Positions 10,145 through 17,802 of a stretch of 64,000 bases of DNA are shown in pieces. Both the position numbers and the translations under genes were made by a program. The DNA is taken from NCBI RefSeq assembly GCF_002174455.2, contig NZ_CP147246.1:2857001-2921000 (forward strand), read 5' to 3'. This DNA is from Enterococcus sp. 9D6_DIV0238 (lineage in GTDB: Bacteria; Bacillota; Bacilli; Lactobacillales; Enterococcaceae). The notes beneath the pieces are model-generated. The model was not told where the DNA came from and made no database searches. It saw only the letters and a program-made list of their open reading frames with translations. Each line of letters starts with the position of its first letter. The stretch's first letter is position 1.

Positions 10145-10167
10145 TATATATATATATATATATATAT
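10145..10167. repeat. (TA)n microsatellite
   Basis: About 11 uninterrupted TA units between the lipase and its relic. The geneless stretch 10106-10840 otherwise shows only AT-rich DNA and a promoter-like segment resembling that of the lipase (CTTTTTGTATGTTAAT near 10772). Confidence 0.8.
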
Positions 10168-10840
10168 TTCCAGGGCTGCCTTTTTCTGTATGCTAGAGCT
10201 GGTTTCAACGTCTATATTTCTAATTTCAGTGATGTTTTTTACTCTCTTATTGTAATCGAAATAATTTTTATCAGCTATTTTTCATTTCTAAATCAATAAC
10301 GCAATTATTCCAGATTTATAGGCTAAGAGTCTGTTCCAGGGAGTAAATGATTTAAGTCCTGCATTCCATAATGTATTTCGCTGATTTATTCAAATAATCG
10401 AACGTAAGTACGCTTGCCTTTAATAAGAATTTTTTCAATCTCATCTTCAACAGTTTAGTAAAAATAAATGATTTTAGTGAATAAGACACGATCCGATACA
10501 TTTAATGATATCTCCAGTCTGAGTAAAAAGCTGAATCATTACCTCGATAATATTGCCTGAAAATAAGATATGTTCCATCTTACATAACGTTACCAGATAA
10601 AGATGGGGTAGATAATCAGATATTCTCCAAAAACTGTAAGATAACGTAACAAAAAGGTATATAACAGATTTGTAAGAATCGATTGATGGTATGATTACAT
10701 TTTTTTTATATCATTTTCTGTTGAATATTATTTTGATGAAGATTTAAAAACAATAAAAACATTTCAATCGTTCTTTTTGTATGTTAATGTGTACTTGTGG
10801 TGTAAAAACCGAAAAATTGCATGAAGGAGGTTTTGTAGAT

Positions 10841-11172
10841 ATGAGAAAGAAAGACGGGTGATTTTCAAAAAAGTTTTAGGAATATTAAGTACAACTCTAT
10901 GTGTAAGAATAATTCGAGAATTGAAAGTGTATGCTAAAAATCCAAATCCTGATATTTTTGTTAATGTAGTAACAGGATTTAATCAAGGGAAGCAGGGAGT
11001 AAAATTGTATTATTGAGGTGGAAGTCTTGCTACGTATGAGGCATGTAGAATTTACGATTCAGGGATGGAAACACATGAACTTATCGATCAAGATTATACA
11101 TAAGCCACTGGATTTAAAAGAAAAAGTTCAGAAAGTTTATCAAAATATTCTGAACGTAATTGTTCACTTTAA
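10841..11172 (+). pseudogene. Internally deleted relic of a second lipase gene
   Basis: Follows the intact lipase closely: same upstream TTTTTGTATGTTAA and ATGAAGGAGG region, ATG, basic start, KKVLGI-like hydrophobic stretch, ELKVYAKNPNPDIFV (compare ESKVYAENSDPNIFV), and then a jump to the 3' end encoding GWKHMNLSIKIIHKPLDLKEKVQKVYQNI-like sequence, in changing frames. Stops TGA at 10859 and 11015 and the loss of about 300 central codons, including the catalytic Ser region, make it dead. It records a tandem lipase duplication followed by decay. Confidence 0.85.
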
Positions 11173-11277
11173 ACATTTATGATATATGCTGCTTCACAAA
11201 GTAGTAAATAGGATTATCTTCCCTTATTGTGGAAATAAGACATAATAAAATATGAATTTAAAGGGAGTTAAAAGAAA

Positions 11278-12900
11278 ATGGAGTTTAAACAATTATTAAA
11301 AAAAGAAATATTGGTAGTAATTAGCGCAATAATTTTGTTCAGTATTACATTAAGTATATCAGAAATATTTTTAGAAAAGCCAACTATTGCATATGCTTCG
11401 GAAAATGTAGCGGAAATCAATACCGTTCAAGAATTTGAAACAGCATTAAAAAATAAAACAATAACTACGATAAATGTTAATAAAAGCATTCAATTGAAAT
11501 GCAATATAGTGGATATTCCTAATCGTGATGTAACAATCAATGGGAACAAACAAAACGGTGTAGTTATCAACTCCGGTCATTACTCTATTTATGGTAAGCA
11601 AAACTACAACGGAACAAATATTTTTTCTGTTAAGAACATCAAAATCATTGGTGCAGATAACGATGGACGTTTCTTCACTGGCGGAGCAGGAAACGGTCCT
11701 TCAAGTTATGGTTGGAATGTGGATGCAGAAGATGTTCACTATACAGGAGCACGTTTTGTTCATTTAAGTGAAGGAAAACTAAGGTTCTCTGGTAAAGATA
11801 ACAATGTTAATACACGAGCTGAAAATGCATGGGTCCATGATTTAGAATTCTTACCTGGAACAATTTATAATGGTGTTGCAGCAAACAAAGATCACGGACA
11901 ATTTTCAGCATTTTACTTCAATGGAGCTTTGATAAAGGGTAAAGCAACCGGTGAAGCAATCATTGGTGACAATGCGAATATAAATGTAAAAATTGGACCA
12001 CAAAGTACTGTGAATCATTACTATCCAGTATTTTACGATAAAGTTCAAAAAGTTGACGTAGGTGAAGATGCTGTATTTAACGTGGATGCAGCTGGTGTAG
12101 CTTTTCAATTTATTCCACGTGCAGACTACGTGAACAAGGTACCAACATTCAATTTAGCTAAAGGAAGTAAAGTTCACCTGAATGGACGCGGTGGTGGGAA
12201 CTACTCAACGATAAAACTTCAGTATTATGGAGCTGAAGTCAATTTAGAGCCTAATGCAGAACTAATTGTTGTCGGAGATAGTTCAAAATCGGTGATTGAG
12301 AGTGAGTATAAAGGTGTAACAATTAACTTGCGAAATCCAACTAATTTTGAAGTAGCAAACAGACGTCCAAATTCAAAATTATTTTATTCAACGAATACAA
12401 AAATTAATGGTGCCAATATTGATTGTATCTCCGCTTGGAAGCAAATAGGTGGTGAGTACCAGACCCCTGCTGCTGAATCATTTCAGGGGGGGCAAGGGTT
12501 TACGATAGATTTTGGTAAACTATGTGATAGTAAGACTCTATTTATCATGGGGGATCTAAGTGGAAATCAAAAGTTTAGTCTTGAAGATTATGGAAAACTG
12601 TCTTTAAAGGGAGCGGAACCTAAGCAGGAAGAGCCGGAAAAACCAATTGAAAATACTAAGGTAGTAATAGTAACAAGACATTATGTAGATGATTTAAAGT
12701 CTAATAAAGGCTTTAGATTTTATAAAGAAAAAAGATATACAGTAGAAGAAGGAAGCTATGTACAAATTAATAGTTATAAACTGGATTTCTCTTTTACGGA
12801 ACATTCTTATGTAGGTGCAGATAGAGGGAACTTTATTGCTAGTAGAAATGAAAATCCTAAAGTAATCAATTACAGGTACTATGCAGAAGTAGATTTTTAA
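11278..12900 (+). CDS. Secreted pectate-lyase-fold adhesin-like protein
   Basis: 540 aa. RBS AAAGGGAG lies upstream of the ATG. A hydrophobic export segment covers about residues 13-33. The following 400 residues form a beta-helix-like series of short N/G-rich strands (VTINGNKQNGVV, VKNIKIIGADNDGRF, AEVNLEPNAELIVVG), the pattern of the pectate-lyase-like adhesive domain found in enterococcal and lactobacillar surface proteins. A linker QEEPEKP (about 455) leads to a MucBP-like module (about 465-540, TRHYVDD..YTVEEGSYV). No LPXTG or WxL anchor is present. Such proteins commonly accompany WxL loci, and this one lies just upstream of the first. Function inferred: adhesion. Confidence 0.7.
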   Translation: MEFKQLLKKEILVVISAIILFSITLSISEIFLEKPTIAYASENVAEINTVQEFETALKNKTITTINVNKSIQLKCNIVDIPNRDVTINGNKQNGVVINSGHYSIYGKQNYNGTNIFSVKNIKIIGADNDGRFFTGGAGNGPSSYGWNVDAEDVHYTGARFVHLSEGKLRFSGKDNNVNTRAENAWVHDLEFLPGTIYNGVAANKDHGQFSAFYFNGALIKGKATGEAIIGDNANINVKIGPQSTVNHYYPVFYDKVQKVDVGEDAVFNVDAAGVAFQFIPRADYVNKVPTFNLAKGSKVHLNGRGGGNYSTIKLQYYGAEVNLEPNAELIVVGDSSKSVIESEYKGVTINLRNPTNFEVANRRPNSKLFYSTNTKINGANIDCISAWKQIGGEYQTPAAESFQGGQGFTIDFGKLCDSKTLFIMGDLSGNQKFSLEDYGKLSLKGAEPKQEEPEKPIENTKVVIVTRHYVDDLKSNKGFRFYKEKRYTVEEGSYVQINSYKLDFSFTEHSYVGADRGNFIASRNENPKVINYRYYAEVDF

Positions 12901-12985
12901 GGGAACTTAATTAGATATCTTATAATATATTAGTTTATAGAATATGGTGCATAATTAGATAAACAGGTATCATTAGTATTCTAAT

Positions 12986-13027
12986 CTCCAAAAGTTAGAT
13001 CTGAAAATCTAACTTTTGGAGGTTTTT
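12986..13027 (+). terminator. Terminator, near-duplicate of the one inside inversion element 1
   Basis: 14-bp stem (12986-12999 with 13008-13021), 8-nt loop, then GGTTTTTT. Stem and loop closely match 16711-16748. The stretch 13028-13213 holds nothing else recognisable. Confidence 0.9.
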
Positions 13028-13213
13028 TATGTGTTGGAAAAGATATTTAGAATAGAGACAATCCAACACGTATATTTGAAGAAGAACTTTTTTAAGGAAT
13101 TGTGAGTAAGTGTATTGCACATGGGGACTTTTCCAAAGCGATGACTGGTAACTGAAATTCGTAGCATAAATGTTATCATCTGTGCATTGGAGGGGTATTT
13201 TTAAAGATACATG

Positions 13214-14692
13214 TTATTTTATAGTTTTAGATTGTTGGATCTTTATTAATACTTTCTCTATATCTAGTATTTCTTGAGCTCTTAATCTATCTGGGATATA
13301 AATAGTATAGGTAGCCATTTCATCAAAGCAGGGAATAAAGCTTGAAGTTAATAATAGGTCAAACTTTGTATCAAGTACATCAATTTTAAAAAAGATAGTC
13401 AAATTAAAGGAACGCCCAAAATAGCTTTCAAATATATCCATGATTCTTTTTTCCATAAGTATAGGGTAGTCTGTATCAAAGCAAACAGTGATCTCAGATT
13501 CAAATGAAGTTATATCTGTCAATGAAGCAAACAGTAAAGCATAATTTGGAATCAAAAAATCTTTATTTTTGAATAGTGAGAACTGTGTCTGTCTTTCTAA
13601 TTGTTCAACCATGTTAGCTAGCTTCTTAAAAAGAACAGGAAATTGTTCAGAAAATTGAGAAGCATTCGTAAAGCCAGTCATTTCTTCAGGAAAAGCTGGA
13701 AAGACAGAGCAAAATAGGTGATTTGCAAAAATTGAAATATAAGATTTTTCTCTTTCTTCTTCTGATAAAGGAATTATCTGTTCAGAAAACAAATCAAAAA
13801 ATTGTTCAGTTGACTCAAAAACTTCTGTATGGGTTGCTCGATGAAAAGTTAAAATCTCTTTTTTAAAACTGGGAACTGAGAGAAAATTTTCGTGAGATTG
13901 AGATAAAATAAAGAAAAATAGAATCTCCGATTCGGGATAATTAAATCTATTAAGCCAGCCTCTAGGTGTATCTAAATATGCTTGTGAAAAATAAGTATGC
14001 AGTTGTTCTTTTGAAAGTTGAATTTTGAAACTTTTTCTATATCTTATTAAATTAAGAGCTAGAATATAATGTAGTTGGCGATGCTTTGAGTGATTCCATG
14101 GACGTGAAAATTCTTCCATATAGTCCAATAGATCAGTGATTTTTTGCTCTGCGACAGCGGTAAAAGGCCAACCCTTTCCTCTATATAATAGCCAAAAGAA
14201 GGTGTAAGCAAATATTCTGATTTGATGCTCTGCGCCAATTAAAATGAATACCCCTTTTTTTTGAGCAATCTTTAAGTAATAAGTTGATAATAGCTGATTT
14301 AGTTTTTTTAGTTGGCGTTTAAGTGTCGATTCACTTATAAAGTATTCATTTAAGCAACGACCAATAGAAACTGAATCGCCGAGTAAGAGGTCTTGAAGCA
14401 ATTTTATTGGTAAACTATGATTGATGATTGATAAGTAAAGTGAACGATAAGATTTATAAGTTGAATAAGAGAGTATAATGGCTTGTTCAGCTTTAATCAG
14501 AACTATCTCGTCAGAAGAAAAAGATGAACAGTCTTCAGCTAAAGCATCAAGATATTTTAAAATCGTTTTTCTTTCCCAGTGAGTAGTGGTAATGAGTTCT
14601 TGAATAGATACAAAGTCATCTGCTGTTTTTAATTGCTCCAGTAGCAACAATTTTCTTTTTGTAAAATTATCTATGATACTTCCTAATTCCAT
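13214..14692 (-). CDS. Mga-type helix-turn-helix transcriptional regulator
   Basis: 492 aa from the ATG whose first base is 14692 (AGGAGG eight bases upstream). An upstream in-frame ATG at 14782 would add 30 residues without RBS. An N-terminal Mga HTH (about 10-60, FVSIQELITTTHWERKTILKYL) and a second HTH (about 100-150, YFISESTLKRQLKKLNQLLS) precede a long helical PRD-like region and a C-terminal EIIB-like segment. Mga-family proteins activate surface and virulence genes and can be tuned by PTS phosphorylation. It is transcribed away from WxL locus 1 and mirrors the Mga gene after locus 2, so a role in WxL regulation is plausible but not shown. Confidence 0.8.
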   Translation of the reverse strand: MELGSIIDNFTKRKLLLLEQLKTADDFVSIQELITTTHWERKTILKYLDALAEDCSSFSSDEIVLIKAEQAIILSYSTYKSYRSLYLSIINHSLPIKLLQDLLLGDSVSIGRCLNEYFISESTLKRQLKKLNQLLSTYYLKIAQKKGVFILIGAEHQIRIFAYTFFWLLYRGKGWPFTAVAEQKITDLLDYMEEFSRPWNHSKHRQLHYILALNLIRYRKSFKIQLSKEQLHTYFSQAYLDTPRGWLNRFNYPESEILFFFILSQSHENFLSVPSFKKEILTFHRATHTEVFESTEQFFDLFSEQIIPLSEEEREKSYISIFANHLFCSVFPAFPEEMTGFTNASQFSEQFPVLFKKLANMVEQLERQTQFSLFKNKDFLIPNYALLFASLTDITSFESEITVCFDTDYPILMEKRIMDIFESYFGRSFNLTIFFKIDVLDTKFDLLLTSSFIPCFDEMATYTIYIPDRLRAQEILDIEKVLIKIQQSKTIK

Positions 14693-15136
14693 GATTGTAG
14701 CCTCCTTACATTTCTTTAGTATAAAAGTATTAATGAGAATGTCAAAGAATTGATGAGAGTATTTTATCAATAAATAGTACAATACGTTGAAAAACAGTGT
14801 TAAAATGACAATAGAAAAATTTTATCGACTTATGATTAGCTACTAAATGAAGGAATTGTCATTAAAATATTCTAACGGAGTTAAAAAGCATTTTGATAAT
14901 AGGAAGAATGCTGAGAGGAACTGTTCTGTATTATTTTCTATACTTTATAAATTTAATTGAGAATATGTCGACGATTTTGAAATAATCATTGACAAGAAAA
15001 TAAGGAAAAAAGAGTACGAGGAAATGGCAATACTTACTTGAGTTTCTACAATAACGCTTATATATTGTAATAAATTTTTAGTAACGCTGTTTCAAAGCAA
15101 TCATAGAAAAAGAATTTTAGGCATCGCATCATCAAT

Positions 15137-15177
15137 AAAAACACTGTGATATTTAATATGGATATCACAGTGTTTTT
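15137..15177. terminator. Bidirectional terminator left of inversion element 1
   Basis: Perfect 16-bp stem (15137-15152 with 15162-15177), 9-nt loop, with A-run before and T-run after, so it works in both directions. It lies between the Mga gene and the left inverted repeat and would stop transcripts from the leftward promoter at 15434-15462. The rest of 14693-15363 shows nothing recognisable. Confidence 0.85.
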
Positions 15178-15363
15178 GTACTTTCCAATTTAATTTAAAA
15201 TTACGTATCGAGGTAGTTATACATTTTCAACTTTAAAATGTTTTCTTGCATAGAGAATAAAAAAGAATTGAGGTCAAAAAGCACTTTAAATAACAAGTAT
15301 AATTGAAACGAATTAAGAGAATTCCTTTGTTAAAATGAAAAAAGATTAAAGATATAAAACAAA

Positions 15364-15394
15364 ATATTTCTGAATTGTACAGCAATCCAGAAAT
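15364..15394 (+). repeat. Inverted repeat IRL1, putative recombination site
   Basis: 31 bp, perfect reverse complement of 16871-16901. The internal imperfect dyad has 11-bp arms (TTCTGAATTGT and GCAATCCAGAA) around ACA, as expected for a core site bound by two recombinase monomers. The 25-bp core is 15368-15392. Confidence 0.9.
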
Positions 15395-15433
15395 AGTGAG
15401 TAATATCAAGGGTTCTATGTGTAGTACTTAATA

Positions 15434-15462
15434 ACAATATCGTTTTTATTTAGTTTAGTCAA
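15434..15462 (-). promoter_or_regulatory. Outward-facing promoter inside inversion element 1
   Basis: On the minus strand TTGACT (15462-15457), 17 bp, TATTGT (15439-15434). The -10 is 40 bp inside the left repeat. As sequenced it reads left, across IRL1, into the terminator at 15137-15177. After inversion it would read right, across the repeat, into the regulator gene at 17026. Confidence 0.6.
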
Positions 15463-15529
15463 TAGTTTTTTTTGTGCTTTTTAACAAAATAAGTGAATTT
15501 TATTGAAAAAAAAACGATTTTTTGCATAC

Positions 15530-15551
15530 GCCGTCAAAAAAATCGTCAAAT
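15530..15551 (+). repeat. Putative recombinase arm-site pair, left side of element 1
   Basis: GCCGTCA and ATCGTCA in direct repeat, 12 bp apart. All 22 bases of this stretch are identical to 26097-26118 in element 2, in front of the other recombinase gene. Overlapping it is a CGATTTTTT/AAAAAATCG hairpin (15515-15545) that may also act on recombinase expression. Confidence 0.55.
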
Positions 15552-15570
15552 GTATCGGAGAGTGACAGAT

Positions 15571-16680
15571 ATGGTAAAAAAAGGTGAAAATATTTATAAA
15601 CGAAAAGATGGTCGTTGGGAAGGCCGCTATCGAAAGGGACGAGATGAATATCAGAAGATCACTTACGGATATGTCTATGGAAAAAAATACTCAGAGGTCA
15701 AAGAAAAACTGACGATCATCAAAGCAAAAACACTAACACTACATACTTTCACAAGCAATTATAATGGAACTGTTGAGAATTGGATGATCTACTGGTTAGA
15801 TAATGTGGCAAAGAAACAAATTAAAAGAACAACGTATTACAGTTATCTCAGATTAACTAAAAATCATATTTTAAGTATACTTGGAGACCAAAAAATTTGT
15901 GATCTCACAAAAAATGATTTACAAGATTTTGTTGATTTGCTGGAAATGAAAGGACTTTCTTCTGGCACTATCCGAAATATTTTTAATATCATAAAAAAAG
16001 GATTGGACAGTGCAGTCAATAAGAATTATTTAGAGAGTAACCCTTGTAGTGGAATTGTTTTACCACAATACAGAAGAAAAAAGGTGCAGGCCTTGACTTT
16101 AGCACAACAAAAAAAATTAGAAGTATTAGCTTTTCAAGAGCAAGGATGTTCTCCGATAATACTTGCGCTCTACTCAGGAATGCGTATAGGAGAGATCAGT
16201 GGACTAAAATGGACAGATATCAATTTTGAAGAAAACTTGATCCAAGTAAAACGGACAGTTTCAAGAATCTTGAATGAAGAGGGAATAACTTATAAAACAA
16301 AAGTTGATATGGATAAACCGAAAACCTGGGATTCAGAGAGAATTATTCCATTAGCCGAAAATTTAAAGAAATATCTTCTCGAAAGAAGAAGAAAACAAGA
16401 CTCTGAGTATGTGGTTTCATGCAAAGGCCGCTTTGCAGAGCCAAGAGTAATCAATTATCGATTTCAAAAAATAGTAAGCAACCTTGACATAGGAAACATT
16501 CATTTTCACGTATTAAGGCATACCTTTGCTACGAGATGTTTAGAGAATGGCGCAGATATAGCCAGTTTAAGCCGGCTCATGGGACATCAATCTACTCGAA
16601 TGACATTAGATATTTATACAGATTCATTACTTGAGAAACGTCAGGAAGTTATTCAAACCCTAGATCAGCGTTTGGCATAA
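15571..16680 (+). CDS. Tyrosine recombinase (Tn916 Int-type), element 1 invertase
   Basis: 369 aa from ATG 15571 (RBS CGGAGAG); the earlier in-frame start at 15493 lacks an RBS and would run through the arm repeats. An N-terminal arm-binding domain of the Tn916 integrase type (about 1-50, KKGENIYKRKDGRWEGRY) precedes a SAM-like core-binding domain (about 60-155) and the catalytic domain (about 170-360). Catalytic residues are visible: Arg in SGMRIGEISG, HxxR in HVLRHTF, His in MGHQS, Tyr in DIYTD. The gene is wholly inside the inverted repeats, as in self-encoded inversion switches. It is closely similar to the recombinase at 26145. There is no excisionase gene nearby, which argues against a transposon. 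Confidence 0.92.
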   Translation: MVKKGENIYKRKDGRWEGRYRKGRDEYQKITYGYVYGKKYSEVKEKLTIIKAKTLTLHTFTSNYNGTVENWMIYWLDNVAKKQIKRTTYYSYLRLTKNHILSILGDQKICDLTKNDLQDFVDLLEMKGLSSGTIRNIFNIIKKGLDSAVNKNYLESNPCSGIVLPQYRRKKVQALTLAQQKKLEVLAFQEQGCSPIILALYSGMRIGEISGLKWTDINFEENLIQVKRTVSRILNEEGITYKTKVDMDKPKTWDSERIIPLAENLKKYLLERRRKQDSEYVVSCKGRFAEPRVINYRFQKIVSNLDIGNIHFHVLRHTFATRCLENGADIASLSRLMGHQSTRMTLDIYTDSLLEKRQEVIQTLDQRLA

Positions 16681-16710
16681 ATAAAAACAAGATATTCCTT
16701 TGTCCAGACT

Positions 16711-16748
16711 CCAAAAGTTAGACCTGAAAATCTAGCTTTTGGATTTTT
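16711..16748 (+). terminator. Terminator of recombinase 1
   Basis: 12-bp stem (16711-16722 with 16731-16742) followed by ATTTTTTT. It prevents recombinase transcripts from running into the WxL operon in the present orientation. Confidence 0.9.
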
Positions 16749-16810
16749 TTGTTTACCAAAATACCAATTTGAATGTAAGGCTAAAATTTTTCGTAAATAT
16801 TTATCTAATA

Positions 16811-16828
16811 GCCGTCACTATGCCGTCA
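16811..16828 (+). repeat. Putative recombinase arm-site pair, right side of element 1
   Basis: Two GCCGTCA heptamers in direct repeat, 11 bp apart, matching the left-side motif and the right side of element 2. Confidence 0.5.
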
Positions 16829-16870
16829 AAAAAAAACATTTTATCCCTAAGGGGAAAGCATTTTTTCCGG

Positions 16871-16901
16871 ATTTCTGGATTGCTGTACAATTCAGAAATA
16901 T
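16871..16901 (-). repeat. Inverted repeat IRR1, putative recombination site
   Basis: Exact reverse complement of 15364-15394. The match ends abruptly on both sides. It lies 124 bp upstream of the regulator start. Confidence 0.9.
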
Positions 16902-17025
16902 ATTATAACGAATAATATCAATGTTTGTTCAAAATTGTAAAAAAAGTATTATATGTTGTTATTATAGTTTCTTTTATTTAAAAATTCAAAGAATGAGTAT
17001 TAATGATGAACAGGAGGACATGATG

Positions 17026-17706
17026 ATGGGCAAAATAAGTGTTATTAACGTATCTGGAGAGATGGAGCAATCGTACATAGAAGAGTTGAAAAAAAGTAAA
17101 CATATGGTCGAGTCTGTCTCTTCAAAGAATCTGGAAAGGATTGTTGAAAAGACAGATGCTGTGATCATTTATAATGATGAACGCCAAAAGATGGGAGAAG
17201 TTTGCCGATTGATTTTAAAAATTCGCGAGAGTGCTACTTCTTTTGTCTGGGTTTTTTCAAAGCAAAATCTAGAAATGGATCGACTGATTTATCTTCAGTT
17301 AGGAGCAGATAATAATTTTAGTGAGGACTGCATACCAGAAGAGTTGCAATTGATTGTTCAAAGAACTATGGCACATCAATTGTCAACTTTAAATAAGCGG
17401 CATGTATCTGGTGATCGCCATTTTAAATTGTTGGTTGATAATCAAAGTATTTTGTTAGAAGACGGAAGCGAAATAGAGCTTACCAAGTTGGAATACAGGT
17501 TGTTTACACTATTGGAAAGCAAACTCAATGAGACGGTGACATACGAAGAATTAAATCAAAGTATGTGGGATATTTCGAAGGATCATAAAAATTATCGCGT
17601 AGCCAATTTAATTTTTCATATAAGATGCAAAATTGAAAGGTACCCAGATAGTGGTATAGAAATTAAGACCGTCCGTTCGAAAGGCTACAGATTACAACTA
17701 CACTGA
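17026..17706 (+). CDS. Orphan OmpR-type winged-helix regulator, WxL locus 1
   Basis: About 226 aa. AGGAGG at 17012-17017 fits ATG 17026 or 17023; the in-frame ATG at 16921 has no RBS. The N-terminal half has the shape of a receiver domain, but the strand that should end in the phospho-acceptor Asp reads DAVIIYNDE, so no standard acceptor is evident. The C-terminal trans_reg_C winged helix (about 135-226) is well preserved (LTKLEYRLFTLLE, VRSKGYRL). No kinase gene is nearby. It is the first gene right of the inversion segment and probably the local activator of the WxL genes. Its homologue is at 27587. Confidence 0.8.
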   Translation: MGKISVINVSGEMEQSYIEELKKSKHMVESVSSKNLERIVEKTDAVIIYNDERQKMGEVCRLILKIRESATSFVWVFSKQNLEMDRLIYLQLGADNNFSEDCIPEELQLIVQRTMAHQLSTLNKRHVSGDRHFKLLVDNQSILLEDGSEIELTKLEYRLFTLLESKLNETVTYEELNQSMWDISKDHKNYRVANLIFHIRCKIERYPDSGIEIKTVRSKGYRLQLH

Positions 17707-17719
17707 GAATTAAAAGAGG

Positions 17720-17754
17720 TTTTAATTTATGGAAAATTTTTCCATAAATTAAAA
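17720..17754. promoter_or_regulatory. 35-bp perfect palindrome upstream of the giant WxL gene
   Basis: 17-bp arms (17720-17736 and 17738-17754) around one base, made of TTTTAATTTATGGAAAA and its complement. It lies between the regulator stop and the RBS of the next gene. There is no T-run, so an operator or RNA processing/stability hairpin is likelier than a terminator. No equivalent perfect palindrome is found at the same place in locus 2. Confidence 0.6.
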
Positions 17755-17802
17755 TATATGACTGATTCAGTCAAAAAAATACTAGAAGAAAGGAGGATAA
17801 AA

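Larger units (their letters stand above)
15364..16901. mobile_element. Putative invertible DNA segment 1 (recombinase-encoding promoter switch)
   Basis: Perfect 31-bp inverted repeats (15364-15394 and 16871-16901) enclose 1476 bp containing one tyrosine recombinase gene, its terminator, GCCGTCA-type repeats at both ends and an outward promoter at the left end on the minus strand. There are no cargo genes and no direct target duplication, so this is not an insertion element. It is the layout of a site-specific inversion switch. The inferred current state is OFF, because the promoter faces away from the WxL operon that starts 125 bp right of the segment. Element 2 (25916-27416) has the same organisation. 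Confidence 0.75.

Noticed and set aside
10145..10167. TA repeat as a phase-variation tract
   Set aside because: It lies downstream of the lipase terminator and is not placed in a promoter or coding region of an intact gene.
15364..16901. Element 1 as an insertion sequence with terminal inverted repeats
   Set aside because: The enzyme is a tyrosine recombinase and not a DDE transposase. The repeats have internal dyad symmetry like recombinase core sites, and no flanking target duplication is seen.
16924..16960. Promoter TTGTTC...TATTAT between IRR1 and regulator 1
   Set aside because: Weak match in very AT-rich DNA, and no equivalent in locus 2. It cannot be excluded as a basal promoter but is not listed.
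16921..17026. Longer N-terminus of regulator 1 from ATG 16921
   Set aside because: No RBS, and the added residues are not related to the start of the homologue at 27587. AGGAGG fits ATG 17026.
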